Assembly: GCA_039105265.1 (NCBI GenBank)
Contig: JAPFFF010000054.1
Coordinates: 682,001-746,000, forward strand
DNA: 64,000 bases
Direction: 5' to 3'
Origin: Tritrichomonas musculus
Lineage: Eukaryota; Parabasalia; Tritrichomonadida; Tritrichomonadidae
Made by a program: the position numbers and the translations under genes. The notes below the pieces were generated by a model. The model was not told where the DNA came from, did not search any database, and saw only the letters and a program-made list of their open reading frames with translations. Of the stretch, positions 21,158-31,524 are shown one piece after another. Every line of letters begins with the position of its first letter. Positions within the stretch are counted from its first letter, which is position 1.

Positions 21158-24100
21158 ATGGATGGTAGAATTTTTGTTGAACTAATTAATAAGCTCAACG
21201 GAGCATTAAAAACATCCAATGTCGAAGAAGCTATCAATGTTATCGAAGAAATTTCTAATCACATAACTCCTTCCTCTTTTTTAAATCATTCGACACTTAT
21301 GGACGAAGTACTTGCAAATATATTTACCCGTTCAGTTGATCCTAAACCTGCTATTTCACTTGCATGCCAAGAGTTTTTAGGTCGCTGGCTAAGTTTTTAT
21401 TCTGCATTTGCACCAATTGAATTCTTTAGAATGGTTAAAAAACACTCCAAAACACTTCCACGTTTTATGTTTAAAGTTTTACCTCCATTTGTTTCGGCAT
21501 ATGGACAATATTTTGATTTGCATTCGCCTGATTTAATAACATCATTTCAAACGATTATTGAAGCTACTGAACCACAATATTTATGCTCTATGAAAAAACA
21601 AATTTGGACCCTTTATCGCGACAATTCAACAATCGAAAATATTTCGAGCTTAATTAGCAAACTTCTTAGAACTCCGGACTCATCTTTTGCCGTTTCTGTT
21701 CTTGTCAGAAAGTGTCCAGAACAATTAGTCGAACAAGTTTTTCAAACTGCTACATTTGATTATATTTTATCATTTCTTCAAAATTTACCTTTATATGTCA
21801 AATTCGAAACTTTAACTGTTTCAGTTCGAGTCGCAGATGCTATATTTTGTAAAATGGGCGATATAGAAACAGCATATCAAATTATTCCTTTTATTGTCAA
21901 ACGTAAATTATCAGCTGATGAGGAAGCGTGTCTCAAACCTCTTTGGCCACAACTAATGAGTGATTCAAACAAAGCATCAGCGCTAGCAGCATTATATTCA
22001 GCTTCCAAATTTGGAATGATTCCAATTTCAGATGTTATCTCTCTTCTTCATTTTTCAGACAAAAGTGACCGAGATGTACGTGTTGAATCTATCAGAATTG
22101 GTTTTGAATTATTGCATGAAGTTCCATTTCGTGATAACTTTATCAAAATCTTAAAAGAGCTTTCACAAACACGTCAAACAATGCAATTCAAATGTCTTCT
22201 TGATAATTTAACCATCTATTTCCCAGAGATGCTAAAAATCAATTCTAAAGCAGCATATGAGATAGTGAATAATGCATTATCACCGACACCTATTGGTGAA
22301 AATATTCCAGCTTCAGTTCTTCGATTTTTAAATACGACAGAGAACATACTTGATCCGAACTTCACCTTTGATGTAGCGAACATCATTCGTCATTATACTC
22401 ATCTTGAAGATTATACAGATTTAATAGCACCATTGAAAGAACTTATCTACAAACTTTCACTCAATATCGACTCATTAAACATTGATTATTTCAAACCCCA
22501 AAGTTATTTAAAGCTCTCATTAGTTGATTCAATTGACCCACATATTCTAACGGAAGCAATAGATTACGGCTTAGTTCAATTTAATGTTCTTCCATATGTT
22601 GTTGACAAACTTCGACTTCCTTATTGCTTTGATGGAGCACTTGGTTCATTACTGCTGATCTTGAAACAAATTGGATTTAAAAACAATCTTGACTATGAAA
22701 CGAAAGAATGTTGGGTATCAGCAGAAGATGTTGATCGATGTGTAGAATCACTCCAGGACTCATTTACTTCATCTGAAATTGGTCAAGTAATTCTATCATT
22801 ATTAAGATGCATTGTTGATCTTTATGACAGTGTTGAAATATCATCTAGATTGAAGACAATTTTGCATGAAATCGCACGATGCCTTCTTTTTGCGTTGCCA
22901 GATGAAAGTATTTCACTTTTAATCAAACTTCGAGAATCAAACATAAACTTCCAATATGCGTCATCTAAATTCTACGCGAACTATGTTCGAACTTACGGCG
23001 AGATAGAGAAAGCAGTAGCAAAAGATCGAGACAAAATCATTGATGCATGCATGGAAGATTATGATATAGCACAGACATATGCGCCAGTTCTTAATCAGCC
23101 ACTTCCACCGTTACCAACATATCATGCGTTTGAAGGCCTTGATCAGCATAAGCAATGGCTTGAATTATCACGAGAACATTTTTTACCAGAACAAGTAGTT
23201 TTACCAGTTAAAAAGATTGAATTACCAGTTAAAAAATTTTTATTAAAGCGAGTTGAAATTCAAGAAGGCATACCAGGAATAATGAGTGGAAAATACATGT
23301 TATTAATCACATTTATGTACTTTTCAGATAGATTATTACCTATTCGTTTCGAAGATTTGGAAGAATTTGTTATTAAATCAAAAGATACCCGTCTTTTTGT
23401 TGGTTTCTTTAATTACGCATGCAAACATAATTATGAAACACAACGACTTGAAGAATGGACAGAAAGAATTAAGAATAATGGAAGTTCAATTGCATTTTAT
23501 GCGGTTTCATTATTCCTCCAATCAATTCATGTAGATCTTTCAAATCCACCTCCTTGTATTTTGAACTTTATAACAAGATCATTAAACTTTTTAGGAATTG
23601 TTCATTTTAGTAAGAAATCAGTAGCGAAAGCTTTCTTTAAACATAGTGGAGTTAAATGGTTTTTCATTCGTTCAATTGTATCATTAGATGTTTCATATTT
23701 TGATAATTATCCATTAATCCAAGTTGAATTTGCAGATGCATCAAAACGTGAAAAGATTTACATTGATTATTTCGATTCCCTTGAAGATCAATCAGATCTG
23801 CAAGTTCTTGTAAACATTTTTATTTCATTATCTTCGATTTATTTTCATACAAAGATCACTTATAATAAGTTTTTCTTTCCAATTTGCCATAAAAATCTTC
23901 TTTCTTTTGTTGTTATTCCTTCGTATCCAATTCAAGTATCTTTTTCAGATGAATTCTTCAATTCTTTGTTAAATCTAATCGATCGACAAACACAAAGGCT
24001 TCCGATGCGTTTTTTCAACTTCTTTGTACAATGTAAAATGCAAGCTAATTATTGGAAAAGACTTCGTCAAATTATTACATCCAAAATACCTCGTCTTTTA

Positions 24101-24778
24101 GTCCCTCCTTTCTTATTTAATTTACTACCTTGCCTACATTTCAATTCGAATCCTGTTTATCAATTGACGATTGAAGATGTTGATAAATTTAGACATAGAC
24201 CGCCTTCATTTTCACGTGCATTTTGTCGTTCTTTAGTGATTCCAATTGCTCCAATTATGAGCCAAAAATTCATCCTTGATTTGATATCTTATTTAACGCC
24301 TGTCTTCCCCGCTCTTTCATATCCAATTTTACCTGTAACAAAGTCTGCCTCTCTATATGACAAGATCTTATTAAGAATTATTGAACCAACACCTGATATG
24401 TTTACTGTTGTATCTCGTGAAACTTTCTTCATGTTTAAAGCTGCAATGAAGTTCGCTAATCCTCTGAAAAAGAACGAGTTGGCAATGCAGTTCTTAAAAA
24501 CGTTGGTGTCAGAGGAAAGCCACATTACATTCGTGGCTTTGGCTTGCCATGAATTGAAAAAGTTGTCTAATATCGGCAACTTGATTTCTATGCGAGAAAT
24601 TGTTAACGGTAAGAACTTCTTGATGTATTGCATAATGCTGAGAAGATTGGAGAGAATGAGAGAAGAAAATTGGGACGATATGGTTCTAAGCAAGTTGGAA
24701 AGTGAAGAGAAAAAGAAAATCTTCTCTGAGCTGGGCACCAACCACATAATGAAGAGGCTCATATCTTGGGAAGCTTAA
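21158..24778 (+). CDS. Large helical protein, 1206 aa, function unknown
   Basis: A complete 1206-aa frame that I cannot assign to a family. The whole length reads as pairs of amphipathic helices (for example VEEAINVIEEISNHI, LACQEFLGRWLSF, QVILSLLRCIVDLYD), which suggests an alpha-solenoid of the HEAT or armadillo type. No enzyme motif, signal peptide or clear membrane span is seen. A proline-rich break (PVLNQPLPPLPTYHAFEG, about residues 645-665) divides it into two helical halves. The stop overlaps a TAAA sequence, which resembles the poly(A) signal known in trichomonads. It could be a scaffold or transport-type solenoid; that is a guess from shape only. Confidence 0.75.
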   Translation: MDGRIFVELINKLNGALKTSNVEEAINVIEEISNHITPSSFLNHSTLMDEVLANIFTRSVDPKPAISLACQEFLGRWLSFYSAFAPIEFFRMVKKHSKTLPRFMFKVLPPFVSAYGQYFDLHSPDLITSFQTIIEATEPQYLCSMKKQIWTLYRDNSTIENISSLISKLLRTPDSSFAVSVLVRKCPEQLVEQVFQTATFDYILSFLQNLPLYVKFETLTVSVRVADAIFCKMGDIETAYQIIPFIVKRKLSADEEACLKPLWPQLMSDSNKASALAALYSASKFGMIPISDVISLLHFSDKSDRDVRVESIRIGFELLHEVPFRDNFIKILKELSQTRQTMQFKCLLDNLTIYFPEMLKINSKAAYEIVNNALSPTPIGENIPASVLRFLNTTENILDPNFTFDVANIIRHYTHLEDYTDLIAPLKELIYKLSLNIDSLNIDYFKPQSYLKLSLVDSIDPHILTEAIDYGLVQFNVLPYVVDKLRLPYCFDGALGSLLLILKQIGFKNNLDYETKECWVSAEDVDRCVESLQDSFTSSEIGQVILSLLRCIVDLYDSVEISSRLKTILHEIARCLLFALPDESISLLIKLRESNINFQYASSKFYANYVRTYGEIEKAVAKDRDKIIDACMEDYDIAQTYAPVLNQPLPPLPTYHAFEGLDQHKQWLELSREHFLPEQVVLPVKKIELPVKKFLLKRVEIQEGIPGIMSGKYMLLITFMYFSDRLLPIRFEDLEEFVIKSKDTRLFVGFFNYACKHNYETQRLEEWTERIKNNGSSIAFYAVSLFLQSIHVDLSNPPPCILNFITRSLNFLGIVHFSKKSVAKAFFKHSGVKWFFIRSIVSLDVSYFDNYPLIQVEFADASKREKIYIDYFDSLEDQSDLQVLVNIFISLSSIYFHTKITYNKFFFPICHKNLLSFVVIPSYPIQVSFSDEFFNSLLNLIDRQTQRLPMRFFNFFVQCKMQANYWKRLRQIITSKIPRLLVPPFLFNLLPCLHFNSNPVYQLTIEDVDKFRHRPPSFSRAFCRSLVIPIAPIMSQKFILDLISYLTPVFPALSYPILPVTKSASLYDKILLRIIEPTPDMFTVVSRETFFMFKAAMKFANPLKKNELAMQFLKTLVSEESHITFVALACHELKKLSNIGNLISMREIVNGKNFLMYCIMLRRLERMREENWDDMVLSKLESEEKKKIFSELGTNHIMKRLISWEA

Positions 24779-24977
24779 AATAATGTTTTATAATAAAACT
24801 AATCATTTTTTCTTTTTTCATTTATATTATAATTTTCACTCTCAAGATGAAGAAGCCAATGACAACAATAATTGCCACTCCACACTAATAAGTACGACAC
24901 CAGCAATTTGCCAGCCATTTTATTGCTTTTTATTTATTTTTCAGAGCTGGTGAATTCTTAACTATATTTTCATTGGT

Positions 24978-25866
24978 TTGAATAAATTTATCAAACAACG
25001 CTTGATTAAAAGAATTGATTCATTTAATTTGTATGAGATCAAATCTAAAGAAAATAATGAAATTGATGAAGCTAAGATTTCTGCATTTGATATTACAAAA
25101 AACATGATTCATCTTACAAGAGAGATAAACATTCTAACAAGACTTAATCATCCATCATTTTAAAAAATTTACAGTCCAATTGACTTTGACAAACCGTTGA
25201 ATCCAACTATTGTCACCGTAATGCCGCCCAAATAAATCATTGGAACAATTACATGATGCTGAGAGAAATGGTGAATATATCTCAGAATTTGACGATAATA
25301 AAAAGCTGATCATTATCTATGGAATTGCTTCAGGATTGTCATTCTTGCATTTGGACGATGTAATTCATCGGAATCTTTCTCCAGAAAGCATTTTTCTAAG
25401 ATGAACATCTATTCCCAAAGAATGGGAAGTTCGATTTATTAAGAATTATATATTGGAATCAAAGGAAACATTTCAAATTTGTCACCTGAAATATTGGAAA
25501 AGAATGAATATTCAAAATGTAGTGATGTTTATGCATTCGGTTTGATTGTGTATGAAATAATGACACTAGAAATGCAATTCAAAAGGATATTTGATTCGAT
25601 CAGATATTTTATTTAAGGAAGAAGCTTACTCCAACTAAATCGTAAACTTCTCAATATTGAAATAACTCATGGAATAGAAAATTCGATAGAAATTCTCTAT
25701 AAAAAAGTTATGGTCAAATAAGAATAATATTTTACCTAAACGATCAAATTGAAGATATTATTTATAAATATGCTTTTCGGTTATTGATGCTGATAATTAT
25801 CAAGTTAATCTGGAAGAAGATGATATTATTACTTGAAATAATTATATTATCATCGAAGATATCTAA
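24978..25866 (+). pseudogene. Decayed protein kinase gene of the Tritrichomonas kinase family
   Basis: Pieces of a kinase domain occur in order but in different frames and with stops between them. The first piece (24978-25163) ends REINILTRLNHPSF, the helix-C region. Then come SPIDFDKPLNPTIVTVM (about 25175-25230), LIIIYGIASGLSFLHLDDVIHRN (about 25300-25375) with the catalytic loop as HRN instead of HRD, and NISNLSPEILEKNEYSKCSDVYAFGLIVYEIM (about 25465-25560). The part between the catalytic loop and the SPE motif, which should hold DFG and most of the activation segment, is nearly gone. A late piece (VIDADNYQVNLEEDD, about 25770-25830) may be the tail. The Gly loop is missing. At least three frame breaks plus a deletion make it a clear pseudogene of a large host family. 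Confidence 0.85.
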
Positions 25867-26290
25867 AAGCCAACCTAATCTCTATGAATTGTAAATTATG
25901 CATTCTAATTTTTCAAAACAACTTAAATATATACATATAATATATTATAAATATATTTATTTTATTAATTTATTAAAAGTTAAACAATATACGCCAATAG
26001 TAATGAAAATTTTACAAATATAAACTTTTTAAATATACTCATTGAATTAAAGAAAAAAAATCGTTTGATATAAACTGAGTTCAAAAAACTTTACCTCCAT
26101 TTCAAATTTTAAATCATTCTATCTTTTTTATTAAACAATTTAAATGCATCATTCTTCATTAATAATATATTAGATAATTATCATAATATTAATCAAATTT
26201 TAAAAAAATAATTCATATTTAAAATATAAAGATATGATTATTTTAAATTGAGAGGGAGGTAATGTTTTTTGAACAAGGTTTAAATAGGAA
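25867..26290. other. Intergenic before the cyclase gene
   Basis: A+T-rich spacer between the kinase pseudogene and the cyclase gene. No coding stretch or convincing initiator is seen; the less A+T-rich GAGAGGGAGG near 26250 is the only feature that stands out. Confidence 0.45.
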
Positions 26291-29200
26291 ATGAATGAAG
26301 GGAATTTAAAAAAATGCTTTTCAAACAACTGGAATCGATTTTGGTATTACTATAATTCATCATGGCCATTTCCTTCATGGGTTCCCCAACTCTGTTCATT
26401 AATCAATGGAATTCAATTATTTTCAATTTTATTTGGTTGGCTGGTAATCCGCAATCGCAGCAATAACAGTTTTATCCAGAGTTTACGTTCAATATCTGAA
26501 CTTACAGTATGCTTAAATTTTATGAAAATATCCAATAGAATTATGCTTTTATTTATAATCTCGTTAATTTTATTATTTCTATTTTACATTGGTTTTAAAT
26601 TCAAATTATTAATTTTAAATTCAGTTTTTGTCACCATACTTCATTCTTCTTTTGATGTTTTTCTACCAATAATGACTTTGATGGCGTTTCCAAATTTAGC
26701 GATAGCAATCAAAGAATATTTCAATTCTGAACTCGATATTTACTATATATTTATTCATTTATTTAACACCATTGTTTGCTTAACTCTATATACCGTTAAA
26801 ACATTTTCTAATTCGAGAATGATGATTATAACTACAGATTTTACGCAAGCTTGGGATAACTGGATTGACTATTTCAAAATTTTATATGCATCTCTTATAC
26901 CGACAGTCATAGTCATCAAAAATAGCGAAATTATGTATAAATTGTATTATACATTATGCATTTTTTATTCAATTTTATTCATTCATTCGGATTCAAATCA
27001 AGCCTATGTACATCCTTTCATGAATGTTATTTTCATAACTGTTGATATCTCACTTTTTGCATTATCAATAATGAGAATTAAATTCTCTTATCTACTATTT
27101 TTGAGTGATTCTCTTCACCTTTTCATAACGCTACTAATCCTCTTTCTTTCTTTCTTTTTCTCAGTTTTATATTACAACAACAAGTGCAAGAAGTGCAAAA
27201 AATTGATTGACAATGAAAATGACGTTCAAACTTTTTCTGAGTATCTGGCCAATGACCAAATATCTGTCTCAATTTTGAGGCAACAAGTAATTTATGACAC
27301 GCAGCGTGCTACTGCTTTTGCTGAGTTTTTGCTGATGAATTCAGCCGATCCTTTCATTTACACCGAATCGATACGATTTCTCGTTCTTTTGCAATGCGTC
27401 AAAGAGGACGTTCTAGACAAGATCACCAGGACTAACAAGAATGTGTATCCGTTACTGTATCGTCAGCTGATCTACGATGCGCAATCATTTGTAGTAGCGA
27501 TGGACGTATCGTCCCATTCAGTTGATGTTTTTATGAGGGAACTTCACTCTCTCTATTCAAAAATTGAATTGCTTTTAATCTCCCTATCAGAGGAAATTCA
27601 GAAGAAAGACAAAGAGAGAACGTTAGAGATTCTTTCTTTGTATTCAAACGCCTGTCAGGAATTTGAGGGGTGCGCCCTAAACGCATTTAGGCACTCCCCA
27701 AATTCACCCCAATTGGCAGACCTATTGAAAAAGTACTACCACAATTTGAGAGGCGATTACATAAAAAGCCACGCGTGGAGCCATCATGATAACGTGACCG
27801 ACTCATCAACGACGATAAGTTTTCATAGTGCTTCGAGCTATCGTTTTCCGTTCTCAATTTACGGGAGTAGAATATTGAATAGCGGCCAGCTTTCAAAGAC
27901 GAGGGACCCGACGATGCACAACAAGTTAAAAAGTCAGGAGGCAATTGAAAAAGTGAACTCAAAAGCGGTTTTTAACACAATGATTGTTTTCATTGTTTTT
28001 TCATTTGTGTCACTGTTCGTCATTTGTTTCAAGTTCCACTTGCCGAATTTTGGCCTCTGCTTCTCAAAGGGATCCACGAACAACTTCCAAGAGATGTCTT
28101 CTTCTTTGATTTCGCCTATTCTCAATTCAGCGAAGTTTGCACTCAACTTAATTGAGAATGGAACAACGAAGTATTCAAATCTTGAGATTCCTTCATCGTC
28201 GTCCATTTCTGGCGCTGTTCAAAACTTGACATCATTCATCACTCTTGTTTCTGGATTGAAAGACAATTCGAGTGATGTATTCAAATTATGGTCAATTCCA
28301 CAGAAAACCGCTTTTTCAACAAATGCTTCTGTTCAGTATTTGATGCTTCAAATAAAAGGGCTAACGAAGCTTATTCCTCATGATTTGACTAATAATAAAA
28401 TGCGTTTCTTCTTGATGAACTTCTTCCACATTTATTACAGCACTTATCATCCTTTGATGAACCTTCGTGCAAAGATTTACGAGTTCGTTCATGATCTTTC
28501 TTTGAAGCAGTACAAGTATTCTTTGTTTTATGCTTTCGTTGTCTTTCTCATTGAAATTGTGATTCTTCTCTTCTTCTTGTTTTTCATGATTCATTCTGCA
28601 AACATTGAAAGAAACAAGTTTTGGTCAATCATCATTGAAGTTGATGACAAATCGATTTCTTCTTTTCAAGGATTTTTGAAAGAAGATTACATTTCAAATA
28701 TGAATCAGTTTTCTAAGTCGAAACTGATTGATAAGAATGAAGACTCAATTTCAAGTAAGTCAGTCATCAATGAGAAAGAACTCAAAAGCATCAAGAAGAA
28801 TCAAAGTTCTTCATTTTTAATTTTTTTGACAACTTTTTTTCTGATTTTTTTGATTTTATTGTTTTTAACTTATTTTTATATATCTTTTGTTATTGTGAAT
28901 CGTTCGATTCGTTATAATGACACGTTTGATAATTTGAATATTGCGATAATTAATGTTTCTAACTTAGCTACTGAATGTGCTGCCCTTTTGGCCTGTGGTG
29001 TTGAATCCAATGAATCGCAAAACTTGATGAAATTATTATCAAAAAATTCTCGAACTTTAAATTTCAATCGTCTTGAATTATTTGATGAAAACATAATTGA
29101 AATAGCCGAAGGAATCAACATTGTTTATGAATATCTTTTCTCGAATCTTTCGAAATGGTTTGAGAATGGTTTTCATAACGATCAATATTTTGAGTCAATT

Positions 29201-31171
29201 TTGAATTCGACTTTAAAAATGACGAATCCATATCTATTCAAAATTGAAAAATGCCGATATGAACGCTTTGAATATTTCAAACGAATGATGAATTCAACAT
29301 CGATTATCTTTTCAATTATCAATTTCATTCTTTATGCAACTTTTTCATATCATTTCATTAATATTGTTGTTGAGTACTTGAATGAATTCACTTTTTTGAA
29401 GTCACTTTTGTTACTCCTTCCTTCTCCTTACTTGACGACAATCTCGAGTCTCATCAATCTCTTCTATCCTGAAAACAGCAACGAAGATATGTCACTCAAT
29501 TCTTTGAAGTTGCGAAGTCGTTACATCTTGAAACAAAGTCTCGATTCGATCATCGTCATCGACTCGAACCAGAAGATTCAAGACGTCAACGACGCGACAG
29601 AACTTTTGACAGGACTGAAGAAAGACGAACTGATAGGAAGTGAGATCACGCGAATAATCAATCGTGAAGACAGCGAAGTCAACAATGCCTCGATAAACGA
29701 TCTCTTGAACGATCGTGAAAGCGACGGATTCTTTCAGCATCTTTCGTATTTTGATGACAACAAGAAAGGCAACAACAATTATTCAAACGTCACCAAATTT
29801 AACCTTCACGTGATTAAGCCAAACGGTTCACTAACGCCTGTGAGTTGCACGTTAATCAAGATAAAAAGTCACGATGATGAAGATTTGATGAATTTGAGTC
29901 TGAGTTCGAATCCGAACACGAGTTCGAATCCAAACATGAACACGAATAATAATAACAATAATAATAATAATAACAATGGTAATTCAACATCGAATAATTC
30001 ATCGAATTCTCCTTCATCTCAACGATCGTCGTCATCGCCGCAATTTAAAGTGTCGTCGTCTCTCTCTTATTCATCGCTGAAGACAGAAGACATGAGTCCT
30101 GCATTTGCGATGGTTTTGACAGATAGGACAGCATTCACTGCACAAGAAGAGAAGCTCCAAGAAACAAAGAAGAAGGTCGAAAGTCTCCTCTACAAAGTCC
30201 TCCCAAGAGTGATGGCCTCGAAGCTTCTCTCGAAGAATCAGAAACTTCATTCGAAGGTCGAGAAGGCGACAATCATGTTCATCGGAATAGTCAACATTCT
30301 TCCTTGGTCGCGAAATCACAATCCGCGAGAGATCATGGAGCAGCTTGATGCGATTTGCAGCATGTTTGACCAAAACATGGCGAAATTCCCAACGTTGGTC
30401 AAGCTGAAGTTGATCAACGGGACTTACATGGCGGCAGCTGGCTTGTTCAATGAAGTGTCTGACAAGTCGGGACCGCTCGAAGCTGTCGAGTTCGCGCTCC
30501 TTTGTGCTCAGTCAATTGCGAACAAAAACGCGCAAACTCACAAAAACGCTCCTTTTCAACTGACAAAAATTTCTGCTGTTTCTTCTTCAACTTCAACTTC
30601 TTCAATCGTTCAGCCAGCTGTTCAAATGCCCCTTCCTCCTCCTCCTCCTCCGATCAACAAGAACACTTCTGCTTTCATTAACAAGTCTTCTTCGAATTCG
30701 TCTGCAATTGATGATTCGCTTTCTACTGCTCCTCTTCCTCCTCCTGCCGCTTCTTCGGTGGCGGTTTTTAAGTCAAAACCGCCATTGCCGCCAATTCCAA
30801 GTATTCCTTCAAATTTCAATCAAAATTCATCGTCGTCGTCATCGTCTTCAAATATTAAATTGATCATCGGAATAAATACCGGGCCGATAATCGCAGGAAT
30901 CTTGGGAAGCGACAAGCCACTGTTCGACGTCTGGGGAGACTGCGTAAACGTCAGCGCGAGGCTGGAGACTTCCTGCCCGTGCAATCACATACAGATGTCA
31001 AAGGAGACAATGGAATGCCTCCCAAAGGGAATGTTCGATATAAAGATCAGGAGAGGAGTCTTTTTGAAAGGAAAGGGTTACACAAACACTTACACGCTCT
31101 CCTTCGAGGACATAATGAATGGCGAAAAAGTTGTAACAATAAGTGAAACTAATGAAGATGAACAAACTTGA
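26291..31171 (+). CDS. Multi-span membrane PAS-cyclase protein with a C2-like class III cyclase domain
   Basis: A 1626-aa protein of the trichomonad membrane cyclase family. The N-terminal 300 residues hold several hydrophobic spans, and further span groups lie near 560-580, 740-770, 845-870 and about 1010. A PAS domain (about 1075-1130, SLDSIIVIDSNQKIQDVNDA) is followed by an Asn/Ser-rich linker (about 1205-1255), a coiled stretch and the class III cyclase domain (about 1325-1615). The domain is split by a Ser/Pro-rich insert of about 100 residues near 1415-1515. Both metal-binding Asp positions are lost: MFIGIV (Gly1332) where MFADIV is usual, and INGTYM (Gly1377) where IGDAYM is usual. The base-binding Lys just before INGTYM, Asp1546, Asn1553 and Arg1557 (DVWGDCVNVSAR) are kept. 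This is the pattern of the C2 half of mammalian adenylyl cyclase, so activity would need a partner with the Asp pair. Confidence 0.85.
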   Translation: MNEGNLKKCFSNNWNRFWYYYNSSWPFPSWVPQLCSLINGIQLFSILFGWLVIRNRSNNSFIQSLRSISELTVCLNFMKISNRIMLLFIISLILLFLFYIGFKFKLLILNSVFVTILHSSFDVFLPIMTLMAFPNLAIAIKEYFNSELDIYYIFIHLFNTIVCLTLYTVKTFSNSRMMIITTDFTQAWDNWIDYFKILYASLIPTVIVIKNSEIMYKLYYTLCIFYSILFIHSDSNQAYVHPFMNVIFITVDISLFALSIMRIKFSYLLFLSDSLHLFITLLILFLSFFFSVLYYNNKCKKCKKLIDNENDVQTFSEYLANDQISVSILRQQVIYDTQRATAFAEFLLMNSADPFIYTESIRFLVLLQCVKEDVLDKITRTNKNVYPLLYRQLIYDAQSFVVAMDVSSHSVDVFMRELHSLYSKIELLLISLSEEIQKKDKERTLEILSLYSNACQEFEGCALNAFRHSPNSPQLADLLKKYYHNLRGDYIKSHAWSHHDNVTDSSTTISFHSASSYRFPFSIYGSRILNSGQLSKTRDPTMHNKLKSQEAIEKVNSKAVFNTMIVFIVFSFVSLFVICFKFHLPNFGLCFSKGSTNNFQEMSSSLISPILNSAKFALNLIENGTTKYSNLEIPSSSSISGAVQNLTSFITLVSGLKDNSSDVFKLWSIPQKTAFSTNASVQYLMLQIKGLTKLIPHDLTNNKMRFFLMNFFHIYYSTYHPLMNLRAKIYEFVHDLSLKQYKYSLFYAFVVFLIEIVILLFFLFFMIHSANIERNKFWSIIIEVDDKSISSFQGFLKEDYISNMNQFSKSKLIDKNEDSISSKSVINEKELKSIKKNQSSSFLIFLTTFFLIFLILLFLTYFYISFVIVNRSIRYNDTFDNLNIAIINVSNLATECAALLACGVESNESQNLMKLLSKNSRTLNFNRLELFDENIIEIAEGINIVYEYLFSNLSKWFENGFHNDQYFESILNSTLKMTNPYLFKIEKCRYERFEYFKRMMNSTSIIFSIINFILYATFSYHFINIVVEYLNEFTFLKSLLLLLPSPYLTTISSLINLFYPENSNEDMSLNSLKLRSRYILKQSLDSIIVIDSNQKIQDVNDATELLTGLKKDELIGSEITRIINREDSEVNNASINDLLNDRESDGFFQHLSYFDDNKKGNNNYSNVTKFNLHVIKPNGSLTPVSCTLIKIKSHDDEDLMNLSLSSNPNTSSNPNMNTNNNNNNNNNNNGNSTSNNSSNSPSSQRSSSSPQFKVSSSLSYSSLKTEDMSPAFAMVLTDRTAFTAQEEKLQETKKKVESLLYKVLPRVMASKLLSKNQKLHSKVEKATIMFIGIVNILPWSRNHNPREIMEQLDAICSMFDQNMAKFPTLVKLKLINGTYMAAAGLFNEVSDKSGPLEAVEFALLCAQSIANKNAQTHKNAPFQLTKISAVSSSTSTSSIVQPAVQMPLPPPPPPINKNTSAFINKSSSNSSAIDDSLSTAPLPPPAASSVAVFKSKPPLPPIPSIPSNFNQNSSSSSSSSNIKLIIGINTGPIIAGILGSDKPLFDVWGDCVNVSARLETSCPCNHIQMSKETMECLPKGMFDIKIRRGVFLKGKGYTNTYTLSFEDIMNGEKVVTISETNEDEQT

Positions 31172-31524
31172 TTGTGTTTACTTTAATTAATAATTGTTTT
31201 ATTGTTGTTTTATAAATATTCTTTTTTTAAAAAAAATTATTTAGTGCTTTTTTGATATGACATGTTGTATGAAAAATGAATGCTTATTTTATGTAACATG
31301 TCAATATTTTTAATATTATGCAGAGCTCTTACATGAAAATTATAACTTACCATTTTTATTCATGGCAATTTTTGGAGTGCCATTTTTAGTAGCTTTAAAA
31401 CAATTCATAATCAAACTTTAATCGAATTATTTTAATAGAATATTAATATTTAAATAATTTTAACAAATTAATTTATTTTTAAAATAAAATCATAATTATA
31501 ATATTAATAAAGAGTAAAGTAGAA
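31172..31524. other. Convergent intergenic region
   Basis: About 350 A+T-rich bases between the 3' ends of the cyclase gene and the palmitoyltransferase gene. No gene or RNA is seen. Confidence 0.5.

Noticed and set aside
20988-21185. A 65-codon frame overlapping the start of the 1206-aa gene
   Set aside because: Its composition is Lys/Leu/Phe-rich as expected by chance, and it runs into the next gene in another phase.
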